DNA of 64,000 nucleotides from Lewinellaceae bacterium (GCA_020636315.1 JACJYA010000003.1:1-64000), one strand, 5' to 3'; counted from the stretch's first letter, positions 33,352 through 43,900 are shown. Numbers and translations: made by a program. Notes: generated from the sequence alone by a model not told the origin.

Positions 33352-35271
33352 TCAATCTTCATATTCGTCCATGGCCGACTGTGCTTCCTCCCATTCATCC
33401 ATTGCGATTTCCAGCTGTTGCTGTTTGTCCTGGTACTTCTGGGTGGTTTTCACAGCATCCTCGCTTTCGTAAAAGCCGGATTCGGCCATTTTCTTCTCCA
33501 GAGCGTCAATTTCATTCTCCAGGCGTTCCACTTTCTTTTCGGCATTGCTGATCGCGCGCATCAGCCGTTTGCGCTCTTCGTAGCTCAGCTCCTTTCGGGG
33601 TGCCTCTCCCCCACCCCCGGCCTTTGCCGGTTTGGTGCTGAGTTCGACATCGCGCATGTCGTCGAGTTGCCGTTTTTCAAGAAAAGCGTTGACATCGCCT
33701 ATGTAGTTGTGCAATTGACGGTCTCTGAATTCGATAGTGCGGTTCGTTAACCCACTGAGAAACGCTCTGTCATGGGATACTACAATAAGCGTGCCATCAT
33801 AATCCTGGATGGCTTTTTTGAGCACATCCTTGGACAGCATATCGAGGTGGTTGGTGGGCTCATCGAGCACCAGAAGGTTGAACGGCCGCAAAAGCAGGCA
33901 GGCCAGCGCCAGTCGGGCGCGCTCCCCTCCGGAGAGGACGGAAACCTTCTTATCCACATCCTCCCCGCTGAACATAAAAGCGCCCAGAATGCCGCGCAGG
34001 CGGGTGCGCATTTCCGGCGGGGAGGCGTTCTCCATGGTCTGCAGCACGGTAAGGCTGGAGTGCATGGTGTCGCTCTGGGTCTGAGCGTAATAGCCGATCT
34101 GCACGTTGTGGCCGTGCGTGATCGTACCATCCGTCAGGGTGAGTTCATTGACGATCAGCTTGGCGAGGGTTGTTTTGCCTTGTCCGTTCTGGCCGACGAA
34201 GGCCACGCGGTCGCCCCGGTCCAGTTTGATATCGACATGGTCGAGGACCAGCAGGCCTTCATATTTTTTGGTTACCTTCTTCCCTTCCAGCACCACCTGC
34301 CCCGAGCGGGGGGCCGGAGGGAATTTAATATTCATAGCCGCCACATCCTCCTCGTCGATCTCGATGCGCTCCATCTTGTCGAGCTGCTTTTGCATCGACT
34401 GAGCCATGCTCGTTTTGGTCGCTTTGGCCATGAAGCGGCTGATGGTGCGTTCTTTTTCGGCGATCACGCGCTGCTGGTTCTGATAGGCCGCCAGTTGTTT
34501 CTCCCGGCGCTCCCGGCGCAGTTCTACATATTTGCTGTAGCTGGCCTTGTAATCGTAGAGCTTGCCGAGCTCCACCTCTACGGTCCGGGTAGTGACGTTG
34601 TCGAGAAACTGCTTGTCGTGAGAGACCACTACCACGGCGCCGCTGTAATCCCTGAGGAAGCGCTCCAGCCAGATGATGGATTCGATGTCGAGGTGGTTGG
34701 TCGGTTCATCGAGAAGCAGGTAGTCAGGGCGTTGCAACAGCATCTTGGCCAGCTCGATGCGCATCTGCCAGCCGCCGCTGAACTCATCGGTCAGCCGCCC
34801 CATGTCCTTTTGTTTAAAACCCAGGCCTTTGAGCACCTTTTCCGCCTCTGCCTCTATAGCCTGCCCGCCCAGCAGTTGAAAGCGTTCGGTGCCTTCCGAC
34901 AGTTCTTCCAGCAGGCGGTGGTAAGCCTCACTTTCGTAGTCGGTGCGGTTGGCGATCTCCTCATTGAGTTCCGCCAGGCGCTTTTCGAGGCGGCGGGCCT
35001 CCTCGAAAGCGGTGAGGGCTTCCTCCATGACCGTTTTGCCTTTGGGCAGGTTCATTTCCTGGTGCAGAAAGCCCAGGGTGCTTTCGGAGGGGCGGGCAAT
35101 GGCCCCTTCATCGGGGCTCATGTAGCCAGCGATGACCTTAAGCATGGTGGACTTACCGGCGCCGTTGCGGCCGACCAGCCCCACTTTGTCGCGCTCACCG
35201 ATCACCAGGTTTACCCGGTCGAGTAAGATGCGGTCGCCGTATTGAATGTATATGTTGCTGGCAGTGATCAT
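33352..35271 (-). CDS. ABC-F family ATP-binding protein (Uup/EttA-like)
   Basis: 639 residues from ATG at 35271 (frame open upstream). Two ABC ATPase modules: the first begins MITASNIYIQYGDRILLDRV, with Walker A GRNGAGKST and signature FSGGWQMRIELA, Walker B LLLDEPTNHLD; the second has GQNGQGKTT, LSGGERARLALA and LLVLDEPTNHLD. Between them is the long helical linker with the charged RRERREKQLAAYQNQQ segment, and the end carries a coiled-coil C-terminal domain (ERKRLMRAISNAEKKVERL...). No membrane domains. Such proteins act on the ribosome, resolving stalled states or protecting against antibiotics. Sub-family not assigned. Confidence 0.92.
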   Translation of the reverse strand: MITASNIYIQYGDRILLDRVNLVIGERDKVGLVGRNGAGKSTMLKVIAGYMSPDEGAIARPSESTLGFLHQEMNLPKGKTVMEEALTAFEEARRLEKRLAELNEEIANRTDYESEAYHRLLEELSEGTERFQLLGGQAIEAEAEKVLKGLGFKQKDMGRLTDEFSGGWQMRIELAKMLLQRPDYLLLDEPTNHLDIESIIWLERFLRDYSGAVVVVSHDKQFLDNVTTRTVEVELGKLYDYKASYSKYVELRRERREKQLAAYQNQQRVIAEKERTISRFMAKATKTSMAQSMQKQLDKMERIEIDEEDVAAMNIKFPPAPRSGQVVLEGKKVTKKYEGLLVLDHVDIKLDRGDRVAFVGQNGQGKTTLAKLIVNELTLTDGTITHGHNVQIGYYAQTQSDTMHSSLTVLQTMENASPPEMRTRLRGILGAFMFSGEDVDKKVSVLSGGERARLALACLLLRPFNLLVLDEPTNHLDMLSKDVLKKAIQDYDGTLIVVSHDRAFLSGLTNRTIEFRDRQLHNYIGDVNAFLEKRQLDDMRDVELSTKPAKAGGGGEAPRKELSYEERKRLMRAISNAEKKVERLENEIDALEKKMAESGFYESEDAVKTTQKYQDKQQQLEIAMDEWEEAQSAMDEYED

Positions 35272-35398
35272 GCTCCGTTTTTCTGTTAGCGTGCAAAAAT
35301 AGTGGATTATAAGTGAATTTTGCAGAAAATTCAAGCCCGGGCTGTGACGGGCATCACGAAAGCCGGCGGCGGAAGCCCTTATCTTTCGGGGAAAAACC

Positions 35399-35563
35399 AT
35401 GGACTCGGGAAATACTGTTTTTTACATCGTCGCGGCCATCATCATCGGCCACTTTCTGGTAGGCTTCATCTTTCTGGTGCGCAAGCTCAGCGGGCCAGTC
35501 CCGGAAGAAACTGCCGGAGAAGGTTCAATAGAACCATCACCAACCGATACCGGGCAGGGCTAA
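35399..35563 (+). CDS. 54-residue single-pass membrane protein
   Basis: ATG at 35399, stop TAA at 35561-35563. A transmembrane helix spans about residues 7-27 (VFYIVAAIIIGHFLVGFIFLV), flanked by a basic RK and a C-terminal acidic and proline-rich tail (PVPEETAGEG...). It lies divergent from the ABC-F gene, and its stop is only 9 bases before the end of the histidine kinase gene on the other strand. Upstream ATCTTTCGGGG is purine-rich near the start. I do not recognise the family, and the other five frames here carry nothing better. Short membrane proteins of this kind are often missed. Confidence 0.55.
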   Translation: MDSGNTVFYIVAAIIIGHFLVGFIFLVRKLSGPVPEETAGEGSIEPSPTDTGQG

Positions 35564-35571
35564 CTGATCTG

Positions 35572-36627
35572 CTATGCTTTATGCAGGGTAAAACCGAAGG
35601 TAGAACCCAGGTTGGGCGTACTGCGTACGTTGATGGTTTGTTTATGGGCTTCGATGATGTGTTTGACAATAGATAGCCCCAGCCCGGAACCGCCCTGCGC
35701 CCGGGAGCGGCTTTTGTCAACCCGGTAAAAGCGGTCAAAGACATGGATGACGTGCTCTTTGGGTATGCCCAGGCCGTTATCGGCCACCTCGATGAGGATG
35801 TTTTTATCCATATCATAAAATCCCACCCGGGTGCGGCCGTTATCTTTGCCGTATTTGATGGAATTGCTGATCAGGTTGGTCAATACCTGCCGAATACTTT
35901 CCCGGTCGGCCAGTACCCGGAAATTCTGAGCGGCTCCCTCTTTGAAGTCCAGGGTGATGTTGCGTTCAGCCGCTTTGATCTCAAGGTCTTCAAAGACTTC
36001 CTCGGTTAGTTTCTTAATGTCAAAAGCCTGCATTTCCAGAATGAGCTCGCCGGACTCCAGGCGGGAGATGGCCTCCAGGTCTTCTACGATGGTGTGGAGG
36101 CGCTCCAGGTTTTTCGCGGCCTTCTTGATGAACTTGACATTTACCGCCTCATCGTGTATCGCGCCGTCGAGCAAAGTGTGCAGGTAACCCTGTATGTTGA
36201 ATATGGGGGTTTTCAGCTCATGGGAAATATCTCCCACAAAATGGCGTCGGTATTCCGCCCACGCCTTGTACTTGTCGATCTCTTCTTTTTGCTGCTCTGC
36301 CCATTCGGCCACCTGCTTTTCCACCTCGTCGATGATATTGGCGCGCACGTCAATGGATTTGCTTTTCTCCTGAGAGGAAACCTTGTGCTTGTGAATGGTC
36401 TTGTAGATGAGCTTGATCTTCCGGTAAATATATTTCCGCAAATAGTAAATGGTGGTGAAATAAGCCGCCGTAAACAACCCCGCGCCCATGACGAAGAGTT
36501 CCACTACCCAGGGCAGCTCCATCCTGAGCTGGACTCCCTCCAGAACAAGCCAGGCAGTAAGCGCAGCTGCCGTGATATACAGAGAAACAAATACAGCAAT
36601 CTCCTGCGGAGTGGGATTCTTCAACAT
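35572..36627 (-). CDS. PhoR-like sensor histidine kinase
   Basis: 351 residues. Two transmembrane helices at about 8-30 and 38-61, with a very short periplasmic loop, then a HAMP-like region and a coiled coil. The phosphoacceptor motif VGDISHELKTP gives His136. The ATP-binding domain has the N-box LTNLISNSIKYG, G1 VADNGLGIP, F-box DRFYRVDKSRSRAQGG and G2 SGLGLSIVKHII. The near absence of a periplasmic domain suggests sensing in or near the membrane, as in some PhoR-like kinases. Lies 21 bases after the response regulator, so an operon. Confidence 0.92.
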   Translation of the reverse strand: MLKNPTPQEIAVFVSLYITAAALTAWLVLEGVQLRMELPWVVELFVMGAGLFTAAYFTTIYYLRKYIYRKIKLIYKTIHKHKVSSQEKSKSIDVRANIIDEVEKQVAEWAEQQKEEIDKYKAWAEYRRHFVGDISHELKTPIFNIQGYLHTLLDGAIHDEAVNVKFIKKAAKNLERLHTIVEDLEAISRLESGELILEMQAFDIKKLTEEVFEDLEIKAAERNITLDFKEGAAQNFRVLADRESIRQVLTNLISNSIKYGKDNGRTRVGFYDMDKNILIEVADNGLGIPKEHVIHVFDRFYRVDKSRSRAQGGSGLGLSIVKHIIEAHKQTINVRSTPNLGSTFGFTLHKA

Positions 36628-36648
36628 CCAACGTTTTCTTTAGCCCTG

Positions 36649-37332
36649 TTAAAACTCGAATTTATATCCTATACCTTTGATGGTTTTAATGTACTGCTCC
36701 CCGATCTTTTCCCGAAGCTTACGGATGTGGACATCGATGGTGCGGTTGCCTACGATCACGTCCGTCCCCCATACTTTGTTGAATATTTCTTCCCGGGAGA
36801 ATACCTTCCCCGGTTTAGAAACGAGCAGATGAAGAAGCTCAAACTCCTTTTTAGCCAGTTCGATCACTTCATCGTCTTTGGTTACGGTCACCTTTTCGCG
36901 GTCAATGATCAGGCCGGCGACGTTGATCACCTCTGGTTCTTCCACCACCTCAGCCCGTTCGGAGCGCCGCAACAGCGCTTTGACCCTGCTGATGAAGACC
37001 CTGGGCCGAATGGGCTTGGTGATGTAATCGTCCCCTCCCACATCCAGGGCGGCGATCTGGGAATAATCTTCTTCACGGGCAGTCAGAAAAGTGATCACCG
37101 TCCGGTCGAACTCCGGTTTGCTGCGCAGGTGCCGGCAAACTTCAACCCCATCCATTTTCGGCATCATGATATCGAGAATGATGAGGTTGGGTTTTTCAGC
37201 TTCGGCTTTTTTGATGCCTTCCTCCCCGTTATTGGCGGTTGACACATCGTAGCCCTCCTTGACGAGGTTGTACCTCAGAAATTCCAGGATATCCGGTTCA
37301 TCATCAACCACAAGAATTTTTACAGATTCCAT
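36649..37332 (-). CDS. OmpR/PhoB-family response regulator
   Basis: 227 residues. N-terminal receiver domain: ILVVDDEPDI with the acidic pair, phosphoacceptor Asp54 in LIILDIMMPKMDG, Thr in TFLTAREE, Lys in ITKPIRP. C-terminal winged-helix DNA-binding domain: VINVAGLIIDREKVTV, ELAKKEFELLHLL, SREEIFNKVWG, TIDVHIRKLREKIG, YIKTIKGIGYKFEF. The kinase gene follows after 21 bases on the same strand. Likely a phosphate- or stress-responsive transcription factor by similarity to PhoB, but no target sites were identified. Confidence 0.93.
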   Translation of the reverse strand: MESVKILVVDDEPDILEFLRYNLVKEGYDVSTANNGEEGIKKAEAEKPNLIILDIMMPKMDGVEVCRHLRSKPEFDRTVITFLTAREEDYSQIAALDVGGDDYITKPIRPRVFISRVKALLRRSERAEVVEEPEVINVAGLIIDREKVTVTKDDEVIELAKKEFELLHLLVSKPGKVFSREEIFNKVWGTDVIVGNRTIDVHIRKLREKIGEQYIKTIKGIGYKFEF

Positions 37333-37441
37333 TGTTTTTCAAATGATTACTGGCCTAATGCTGGGCCCTGATGCGGGAAAATGGTAAAGTTAAGCCTTTT
37401 AAACACTAAGGGCGCAGGGTCTGTATTAAGAATATGTTAAC

Positions 37442-37840
37442 TCATTCCTCCTCTTTTTTTACCTCCTGCCGCTCCATCTCCGACATGATCTTTGAATAAA
37501 GCGCTTCCAGGTACTTAGGATCATTACGAAGCGTTTCCATCGTTGTTTCAAATTCCTGCATGTCCAGCCCGTGGATTTCACCGATCTGGCCGTAATAAAC
37601 ATTGAGCATGCTGTCTTTGGTGGCCCCGCGGAGCGCCTGCACGGCAGCCTCGGCAACGTGAACGTCGATCAGCACTTCCACCAGTTTGTCTTCATCAATA
37701 GCCGGGTGTGCCGGCTTCGGCTGACAGGCATTCAGTACAAACAAAAGGAGAAAGGCCAGCGCCGGTAATCCAAGGCCGGCATAAGCAGCCTGAACAGGAT
37801 AGAGAACCCGCCTCGTTTGGCGTTTCTCTTTGTCTTTCAT
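37442..37840 (-). CDS. DUF4296-family lipoprotein
   Basis: 132 residues from ATG at 37840 (a TTG at 37858 would extend it by six). A basic N-terminus and hydrophobic stretch (LPALAFLLLFVLNAC) end in a lipobox with Cys. The following AIDEDKLVEVLIDVHVAEAAVQAL is characteristic of DUF4296, a Bacteroidota-specific family; the C-terminal helix ends in a charged EEE tail. Anchored to the outer or inner membrane, facing the periplasm. Function unknown. Next gene on the same strand is a SixA-type phosphatase 54 bases upstream. Confidence 0.8.
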   Translation of the reverse strand: MKDKEKRQTRRVLYPVQAAYAGLGLPALAFLLLFVLNACQPKPAHPAIDEDKLVEVLIDVHVAEAAVQALRGATKDSMLNVYYGQIGEIHGLDMQEFETTMETLRNDPKYLEALYSKIMSEMERQEVKKEEE

Positions 37841-37894
37841 GGTTTCCAGGTTTTTCAAAACATTTCTTTTCAGATGGCCTGTGGGCCAGGTATG

Positions 37895-38392
37895 TCAATC
37901 AAAATATTGCTTGGGATAATGATACTCCGTTAACCTGCCCCTGCCTTCCCGGAAGTCCGGCCAGGTGTCAATCTCCGCATCCACCCGAAAAACCCCGCAG
38001 GTCGGCACATTGGAAATGTAGTCTTCCGTAAACAGGTTGGCCACCCCGGTAAAGGTAGGGTTGTGGCCAAAGATGAGCACGGTCGAACAGTCATCCGGAA
38101 GTTCCTGCAGAATATCGAGGATATCATCCGGATATGCATCATATATTCGCTTATCCACAAAAATATCCTTTTTGGAAATGCCCAGAGCGTCCGCAAAGAG
38201 GCGGGCGGTAGTAAGGGCCCGCTTGGCCGGGCTGGAGATCAGTTGGTCAGGCCTGACCCCTTTTCCGGAAAGGAGTTTACCCATAAAAGGGGCGTCGCGC
38301 TTCCCTCTTTTGTTCAGGGGGCGCTCAATGTCCCGAAGTGAAGGGTCATCCCAGCTTGACTTGGCATGGCGAACGAAAAAAACGGTTTTCAT
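37895..38392 (-). CDS. SixA-like histidine phosphatase
   Basis: 165 residues. Histidine phosphatase fold: FFVRHAKSSW with the RH motif at residues 8-9, LNKRGKRDAPFMGKLL, SSPAKRALTTARLF, and the second His in LIFGHNPTFTG. The small size and RHAKSSW form match SixA, known in Escherichia coli to remove phosphate from phosphohistidine proteins. Located near a two-component pair (about 0.6 kb downstream), but no functional link is shown. Cytoplasmic. Confidence 0.88.
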   Translation of the reverse strand: MKTVFFVRHAKSSWDDPSLRDIERPLNKRGKRDAPFMGKLLSGKGVRPDQLISSPAKRALTTARLFADALGISKKDIFVDKRIYDAYPDDILDILQELPDDCSTVLIFGHNPTFTGVANLFTEDYISNVPTCGVFRVDAEIDTWPDFREGRGRLTEYHYPKQYFD

Positions 38393-38508
38393 AGGAGATG
38401 TGGTTCATTTTCTGCAAAAATAACGGAAATTTGATTCACATTATCAATTGCTTTTCCCTACTATTAACACCCGAAACCGGGCTTTTCCTGTAATTGAAAA
38501 TAAAACTA

Positions 38509-39300
38509 ATGGCATTTTCCCAAAAAGTAGTGTGGATCACCGGGGCCTCCTCCGGAATAGGAGAGCACCTCGCCTATGCTTTCGCCGGCCATGGCGCCCG
38601 GCTCATTCTTTCCAGCCGGAACGAACAGGAATTGAAACGCGTACAAAAAAACCTCCCGGAGGGCACGAATAGCCTGATCCTCCCCATGGATGTTACGGAA
38701 TTCGACAGCATCCCCGCCCTGGTGCAACAGGTGTTGGGGCGCTTCGGACGGATCGACATCCTGGTCAATAATGCCGGCATCTCCCAGCGCTCAACCGTTA
38801 AAGAAACCCTGTTCGAAGTAGATGAAAAAATAATGAAAGTCAATTTTCTGGGAACGGTGGCCCTTACCAAAGCAGTGCTTCCCGGGATGCTCGAGCGGCA
38901 GGAAGGCCAGATCGTCGTGATCAGCAGTGTTATGGGAAAAGTCGGGACGCCCCGGCGCTCCGCCTATGCAGCCTCTAAACATGCCCTGCACGGCTGGTTT
39001 GACTGCCTGCGGGCGGAACTGCACGACGAAGGGGTCAGGGTAACCATCATCTGCCCCGGATACGTACATACCAACGTGACCGTCAATGCTCTTACCGCCG
39101 ACGGCTCTCCCAACCGGAAAATGGCGGAGTCCACCCGCAATGGCCTTTCGCCCGGCCTTTTTGCCGAAAAAGCCCTGCGCGCCATCGCCAGAGAAAGGGA
39201 AGAGGAGCTCATCGGCGGAAAGGAAATACTGGGCGTTTACATCAAGCGTTTTTTCCCCCGCCTGTTCTCCCGTATCGCCAGAGGGCTGAAGGTAAGTTGA
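38509..39300 (+). CDS. short-chain dehydrogenase/reductase (SDR family)
   Basis: 263 residues from ATG at 38509; the frame has an ATG 15 nt upstream. NAD(P)-binding motif TGASSGIG at residues about 11-18, NNAG around 87-90, catalytic Ser in VISSVMGK, and active-site YAASKHA (Tyr-x-x-x-Lys). The C-terminal region ends in a basic FFPRLFSRIARGLKVS. Resembles DltE/YqjQ-type reductases acting on fatty or sugar-like substrates, but substrate is not deducible. The gene is convergent with the thioredoxin-like gene, with stops 17 bases apart. Confidence 0.9.
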   Translation: MAFSQKVVWITGASSGIGEHLAYAFAGHGARLILSSRNEQELKRVQKNLPEGTNSLILPMDVTEFDSIPALVQQVLGRFGRIDILVNNAGISQRSTVKETLFEVDEKIMKVNFLGTVALTKAVLPGMLERQEGQIVVISSVMGKVGTPRRSAYAASKHALHGWFDCLRAELHDEGVRVTIICPGYVHTNVTVNALTADGSPNRKMAESTRNGLSPGLFAEKALRAIAREREEELIGGKEILGVYIKRFFPRLFSRIARGLKVS

Positions 39301-39316
39301 AACTTCAATCCCTTTT

Positions 39317-40753
39317 TTATTCATTGGCTTTTTCCTTCTCCCGCATCTCAATGATCTTATCCATCACTTCTTCCAGTTGCTCGGCTCCGATGCGCTTGGA
39401 AAGGATCTTCTTGTTCCGGTCCAGAACGTAGATCTGAGGAGTGGATTTGATGTTGTAAACCTTCATAAAAAGGGAGCGATGGAATTCATCAACGGTATGC
39501 AGCCAGTCGCCAATCTCATTATCGTCCACATATTTCCAGCAATCCGGGATCTCATCGGTGAACTTGGTGCACACGGCGACGATCTTAACCCCCTTATCCT
39601 TAAATTTCTCGTAAAACTCCTTCATGAAAGGCGTTGATTTTTTGCAGTGTCCGCAATCGTAACGCCAGAAGTAAAGGATGGTGTATTCGGAATCGACGTC
39701 ATGCAGTTCGATCGGCGTACCGTCCCGTTTCTGCAGGCTGATGTTCGGCGCGATCTTTCCGATCAGCAAGGGCTCCAGAGCCTTAGCATTATCCAGGATC
39801 TTTTCCAGCTGTTCTTCATCGGTCCAGGGAGCCAGCCCTTTGGCGTAATAATTATTGACGAGGTGGACGTAAACGGCGTCCATTCCAACAATATTGGAAC
39901 GGGCATACTCATTGAGAAAATGGATGAGATAAAATTTGAATGTTTCCTCAGCCGGTTTCATCTTTTCCAGGACCAGGTCAATCGCCCTGGAGATCGAATC
40001 GGGGTGTTGCACCTGCAGTTTATGCACAAAATAGTCAACCCGCTGGAACAGAAAGGGAGTCCGGAGCATGCGGGGGTCGCCGAGGTTGAGGTTGTCGAAA
40101 TAGTGGTCCTGGGTATAGTGCCAGCGTTGGATCTGCACCTCTTCTTCAGAGCCTTCAAATTCAGGGATATCTACCGGCAGGTTGGCTCTTATGATGGCGG
40201 CGGTCAGGGATCCGGGCATCCGGCGAATGAGGGCTTCCTGAAATTCCCGCACCTCCTCATCGATCATGGAGCGTTTGTCCTGTAAGGTTTTTCGGTAGGA
40301 TTCGTCTTCGGTGGCTTCTATTTCCTTAGACAGTTCGTCGGCCATCGGTTTTTTTTCCTCCAGAAAGGCCAGGTACTCATAAAACAACTCGTTATCCGGA
40401 GCATTTTCAAACCGGATATCCTGAGTGGGGTTCTTTGCGTTGGTGAAAACCGTGAACTTTTGCTCTTCGTTGGTGACGAGAAGTTGAAAGTACTGGTTGT
40501 CCGGAGCCATTACTACCAGATAAACGCCGGGGGGCAGCGGCTCATCCCCTTCAAAGACGAAAAAGCCGGATGCATTTTTCTCAACGGTATCCTGAAGGTA
40601 TTGTTTGTCCCCATAATGGTACCCCAGAAAAAGCTCCTCTTCCTCGTAGTTATCCAGTTTAATCCTAATCTGGTGCCCACCATTGCTGTCTTCCGCACGA
40701 ACATAGAACAAGCTTATTATGGTTGAAAAAAGCAGTAGTGCCAGAAATCTCAT
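39317..40753 (-). CDS. periplasmic thioredoxin-like protein with DUF4369/DUF5106-type N-region
   Basis: 478 residues with a signal peptide (about 1-20). The N-terminus (IRIKLDNYEEEELFLGYHYGDKQYLQDT) has the DUF4369 look, the middle is the helical DUF5106-like part (RMPGSLTAAIIRANLPV), and the C-terminus is a TlpA-type thioredoxin: ILYFWRYDCGHC with redox cysteines at 367 and 370, cis-proline STPQ near 437. Presumably a periplasmic disulfide oxidoreductase in the TlpA/ResA family. The long N-region is Bacteroidota-typical. Convergent with the SDR gene. Confidence 0.85.
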   Translation of the reverse strand: MRFLALLLFSTIISLFYVRAEDSNGGHQIRIKLDNYEEEELFLGYHYGDKQYLQDTVEKNASGFFVFEGDEPLPPGVYLVVMAPDNQYFQLLVTNEEQKFTVFTNAKNPTQDIRFENAPDNELFYEYLAFLEEKKPMADELSKEIEATEDESYRKTLQDKRSMIDEEVREFQEALIRRMPGSLTAAIIRANLPVDIPEFEGSEEEVQIQRWHYTQDHYFDNLNLGDPRMLRTPFLFQRVDYFVHKLQVQHPDSISRAIDLVLEKMKPAEETFKFYLIHFLNEYARSNIVGMDAVYVHLVNNYYAKGLAPWTDEEQLEKILDNAKALEPLLIGKIAPNISLQKRDGTPIELHDVDSEYTILYFWRYDCGHCKKSTPFMKEFYEKFKDKGVKIVAVCTKFTDEIPDCWKYVDDNEIGDWLHTVDEFHRSLFMKVYNIKSTPQIYVLDRNKKILSKRIGAEQLEEVMDKIIEMREKEKANE

Positions 40754-40911
40754 CAGTAGTCAGTTTTTGTTATCGAAATGTACCAAATGAAAACGCCCCC
40801 AAATATCTATAGATTGTAAGACAATGGAGGGCGTTTCCGGCATAAATGCCATTTCCGGCCGGAACATTAACGCGTTGTTAACAGATCTTCCGGCCGGGGC
40901 CGGGAAAAGGG

Positions 40912-43900
40912 TCAGTTATTGTTGTTTTTATCTGCTTCCGCCTTCAGCCGGCGCAGGCGCTCTTCTGCCTGCCTTGCCTGTTCCTGCAATTCATTGAGGC
41001 GGCGTTGTTCGTCCAGAGCTTTCTGACGGGCCTCCTCCGCTTTGCGGTTCTCAGCCGCCACCACCTCGGCAGTTTCCCTTTTCACCTCTGCGGCCTTCTG
41101 CTTATCGGCAACGATCTGCTCTTCAATGGCTTTTTTGGATTCCTCGTATTTTTTCCTTTCGGCAGCGATCTGCTCGGCGGTATCTTCCTTGACTTTAGTG
41201 ATCTGCCTGACGGCTTCCTGTTTGGCCTGATAAATGGCCTCAGAGGATTCTTTTTTGGCGGTATTGATCTCTTCCAGAGATTGTTTTCGGGCAGCTTCGG
41301 CTTCTGCGGCGTATTGGGCTTTTTTGTCGGCTGCATCGCGGCGGGCGGCCTCCACTTCTTCCTGGGTAGTGGCCCTGGCCCTGGCGATCTCCGTCCTGGA
41401 CTTTTCTTCCGCCATTTTCACCTGCTGAGTTAGTTCTGCTATTCGGCCTTCGGCATCGGCTTTAGCCTGCGCTACAGCTTCTGCGGATTGTCGCTGGGTG
41501 CTGGCCACCTCCTGGGCTGCTTTTTCTTTAGCCTCCGCGATGGTGTTGGCCGCCTGTTCACGTGCCTGCAGGGCCTCAAGGGCCAGTTTTTCTTTTTCCT
41601 TAGCCACTTTTTCCCGAATGGCTTTAACTTCATTGGCAGCCTGCTCACCGGCAGTTGAGATTTCCCGGGCAGCCCGCTCTTTAGCTTCCGCCACTTCAGC
41701 GGCCAGGCGCTGGCGTTCGTTGGCGCTGTTTTCTCTGGCCTGCCGCACGGCATCAGCCTCATCTTTTTTCACCTGGGCGACATTTTCGGCGGCCGTGCGC
41801 CGTGCTTCGGCAACCTCGTTGGCCGACTCCTGTTTTACGCGGGCGGCCTGTTCGCGCGCCTGGGCGATCTCCTGGGCCGTCTGTTCTCTGAGGCGGGTCA
41901 GTTCGGCCCCTGCTTTTTCCCGGGCGGCAGCGATCTCTTCGGCCGACATGTTTTTGACCTCGGCCTCTTTGGCCCGGGCGGCGGCAACGGCGGCAGCCGC
42001 TTCCTCTTGTATTTCTTTTATCCGCGTTTCCGCCGTTTTCTGGGCACTGGCCACACTGGAGGCGTATTCGTCTTTGGCCTTTGCTGCATTTTGGTTAGCT
42101 TCTTCAACCTTACTGCTCGCGGTTTGGCGGGCCTTTTCTATCTCCTGCTGGGCCCGTTCCTTGGCGGCCAGTACTTCCTGGGCGGAGGCTTGTTGGATCT
42201 CCTCTTTTTTCTTCTGGGTTTCCGCAAGGGCTTTTTGGAGTTCTTCCTGGATGCGGGCGATCTCGGCGGCGGCCCGTTCCCGGGCAGCGGCCACTTCTTC
42301 GGCTACCTTCTTTCGCTCTTCTTCGGCATTTGCCCGGGCCTCCGCCACTTTCTGAGCTTCCTGGCTACTGATCTCCTTAATGGTCAGAGCCGCTTTTTCC
42401 CGGGCTTCGGCTACTTCCTGAGCCGATTCCTGGCGGGCGCTTTCGGCCTCTTTTTCAGCCATGGCCTTTTCGGTAGCAACCTGTTTCTTGACTTCGGCAA
42501 TCTCTTCGGCGGCGCGTTTGCGGGCGTTGGCGACTTCCAGTGCTGTAGCCTCCTTCTCTTTAGCCGCATTTTCTTTAATATCGGCTATTTCGGAAACTGA
42601 CTTTTCCTGAAGCAGTGCTCTTTCCTCTGCTACCCGGCGGCGGGCTTCGGCAAGGTCAAAGGCGATGCGCTCCTTTTCAATGGCGGCCTGTTCCCGGATC
42701 TGGCCAATCTCTTCCGCCGTTTCCTCTTTGGCCTGAAGGATCTGCTCGGCGGCCGTTTTTTTGGTGGAGACCACCTCCTCTGCGGTCCGTTGTTTTTCAT
42801 CTTTTGCCTGGCTTCGCGCCTCCGTGATCAAAGAAGCGGTCTCTTCACGGATACGCTGAAGTTCGGCAGCAGAATTCTCCCGGGCAGAGGCGATCTCATC
42901 GGCATATTCCAGTTTTGCCAGGTCCAGTTTTTCCTTTACCGCCTTGATCTCCTCAGCAGCCCTTTCCCTGGCGGCGGCAACCTCTTTTGCCGATTCCAGC
43001 TGGGCTTGCTGAATGGCCTCATTAGCCCTCTGCCGGGCATCGGCAACGTCAAGGGTGATCTTTTCCATTTCGGAAGCGGCGCGTTCACGGGCCTCTTTCA
43101 CCTGTTCAGCCAACAGCTGTCGGGAGGCATCGATCTCTGCCTGGGCTTTCTGGCGGGCATCCACTACTTCATCGGCGTACTTTTTTTTCTGTTCGGCAGC
43201 GTTTTCTCTGGCCAGGACCACTTCTTCCTGCAAGACGGATTTGATCTGCGCGGCTTTGGCCTTTTCATCAGCGATCTCCTGGCGGAGTTTCTCCTTAACA
43301 TCGTGAAGTTCTCTTCTCAAGGCATCCACTTCCTGATCATCCGCCGGGTTGGCAGCTGTCCTCGCCACTTTCCCTGCCTCCCCATCTTCCCTGGCGGCCG
43401 GCTTCACCGATGGTTCAACCCTGATCTCATTGTCAGTAAGCTCTACATCTCTGACCTTCTCCCTGTCCAGCCTCTGGTTGAAACAGGCCACCAGTTGAGC
43501 GAATTCCGACTGCCGGCTTTCATTGATGGTGAACTTGCGCATCTGGTTGCTGATATTGTTCTTAATATACAGCACATTGATCCCGGAGCTGGCAAACCAC
43601 TGAATGGCGGCCAGGTCGAGTTGAAGGATGTTGTTGTAAACCGGGGTTCCGCCTTCCCGTTCCATTTCTCCCATTCCAATAAAGCGATAAGACCGGCGGG
43701 TGCTGTTCACATCCATAAATATGATCTCATCATCCTGGTTAAATTCCACCCCGGCTTTGGAATACATTTTGGCGGTAATGCCCTTACTGTCGCTTCTGAG
43801 CTCCAGGCTGTAGGTATAATTCCCCCGCACGACCAGGGTCTGGTTGGTCGTTCGGAGGACGTGAGTCCCATCGAGCACCTTATCTTCAGCAATGAGCGCA

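Noticed and set aside
33772..35226. Long plus-strand open frame of 484 codons
   Set aside because: It lies entirely antisense to the ABC-F gene, whose two Walker A, signature and Walker B motifs are unmistakable. The plus-strand product is a low-complexity reading of those codons.
36094..37242. Plus-strand open frame of 382 codons
   Set aside because: Antisense shadow of the histidine kinase and response regulator genes, which have complete motifs.
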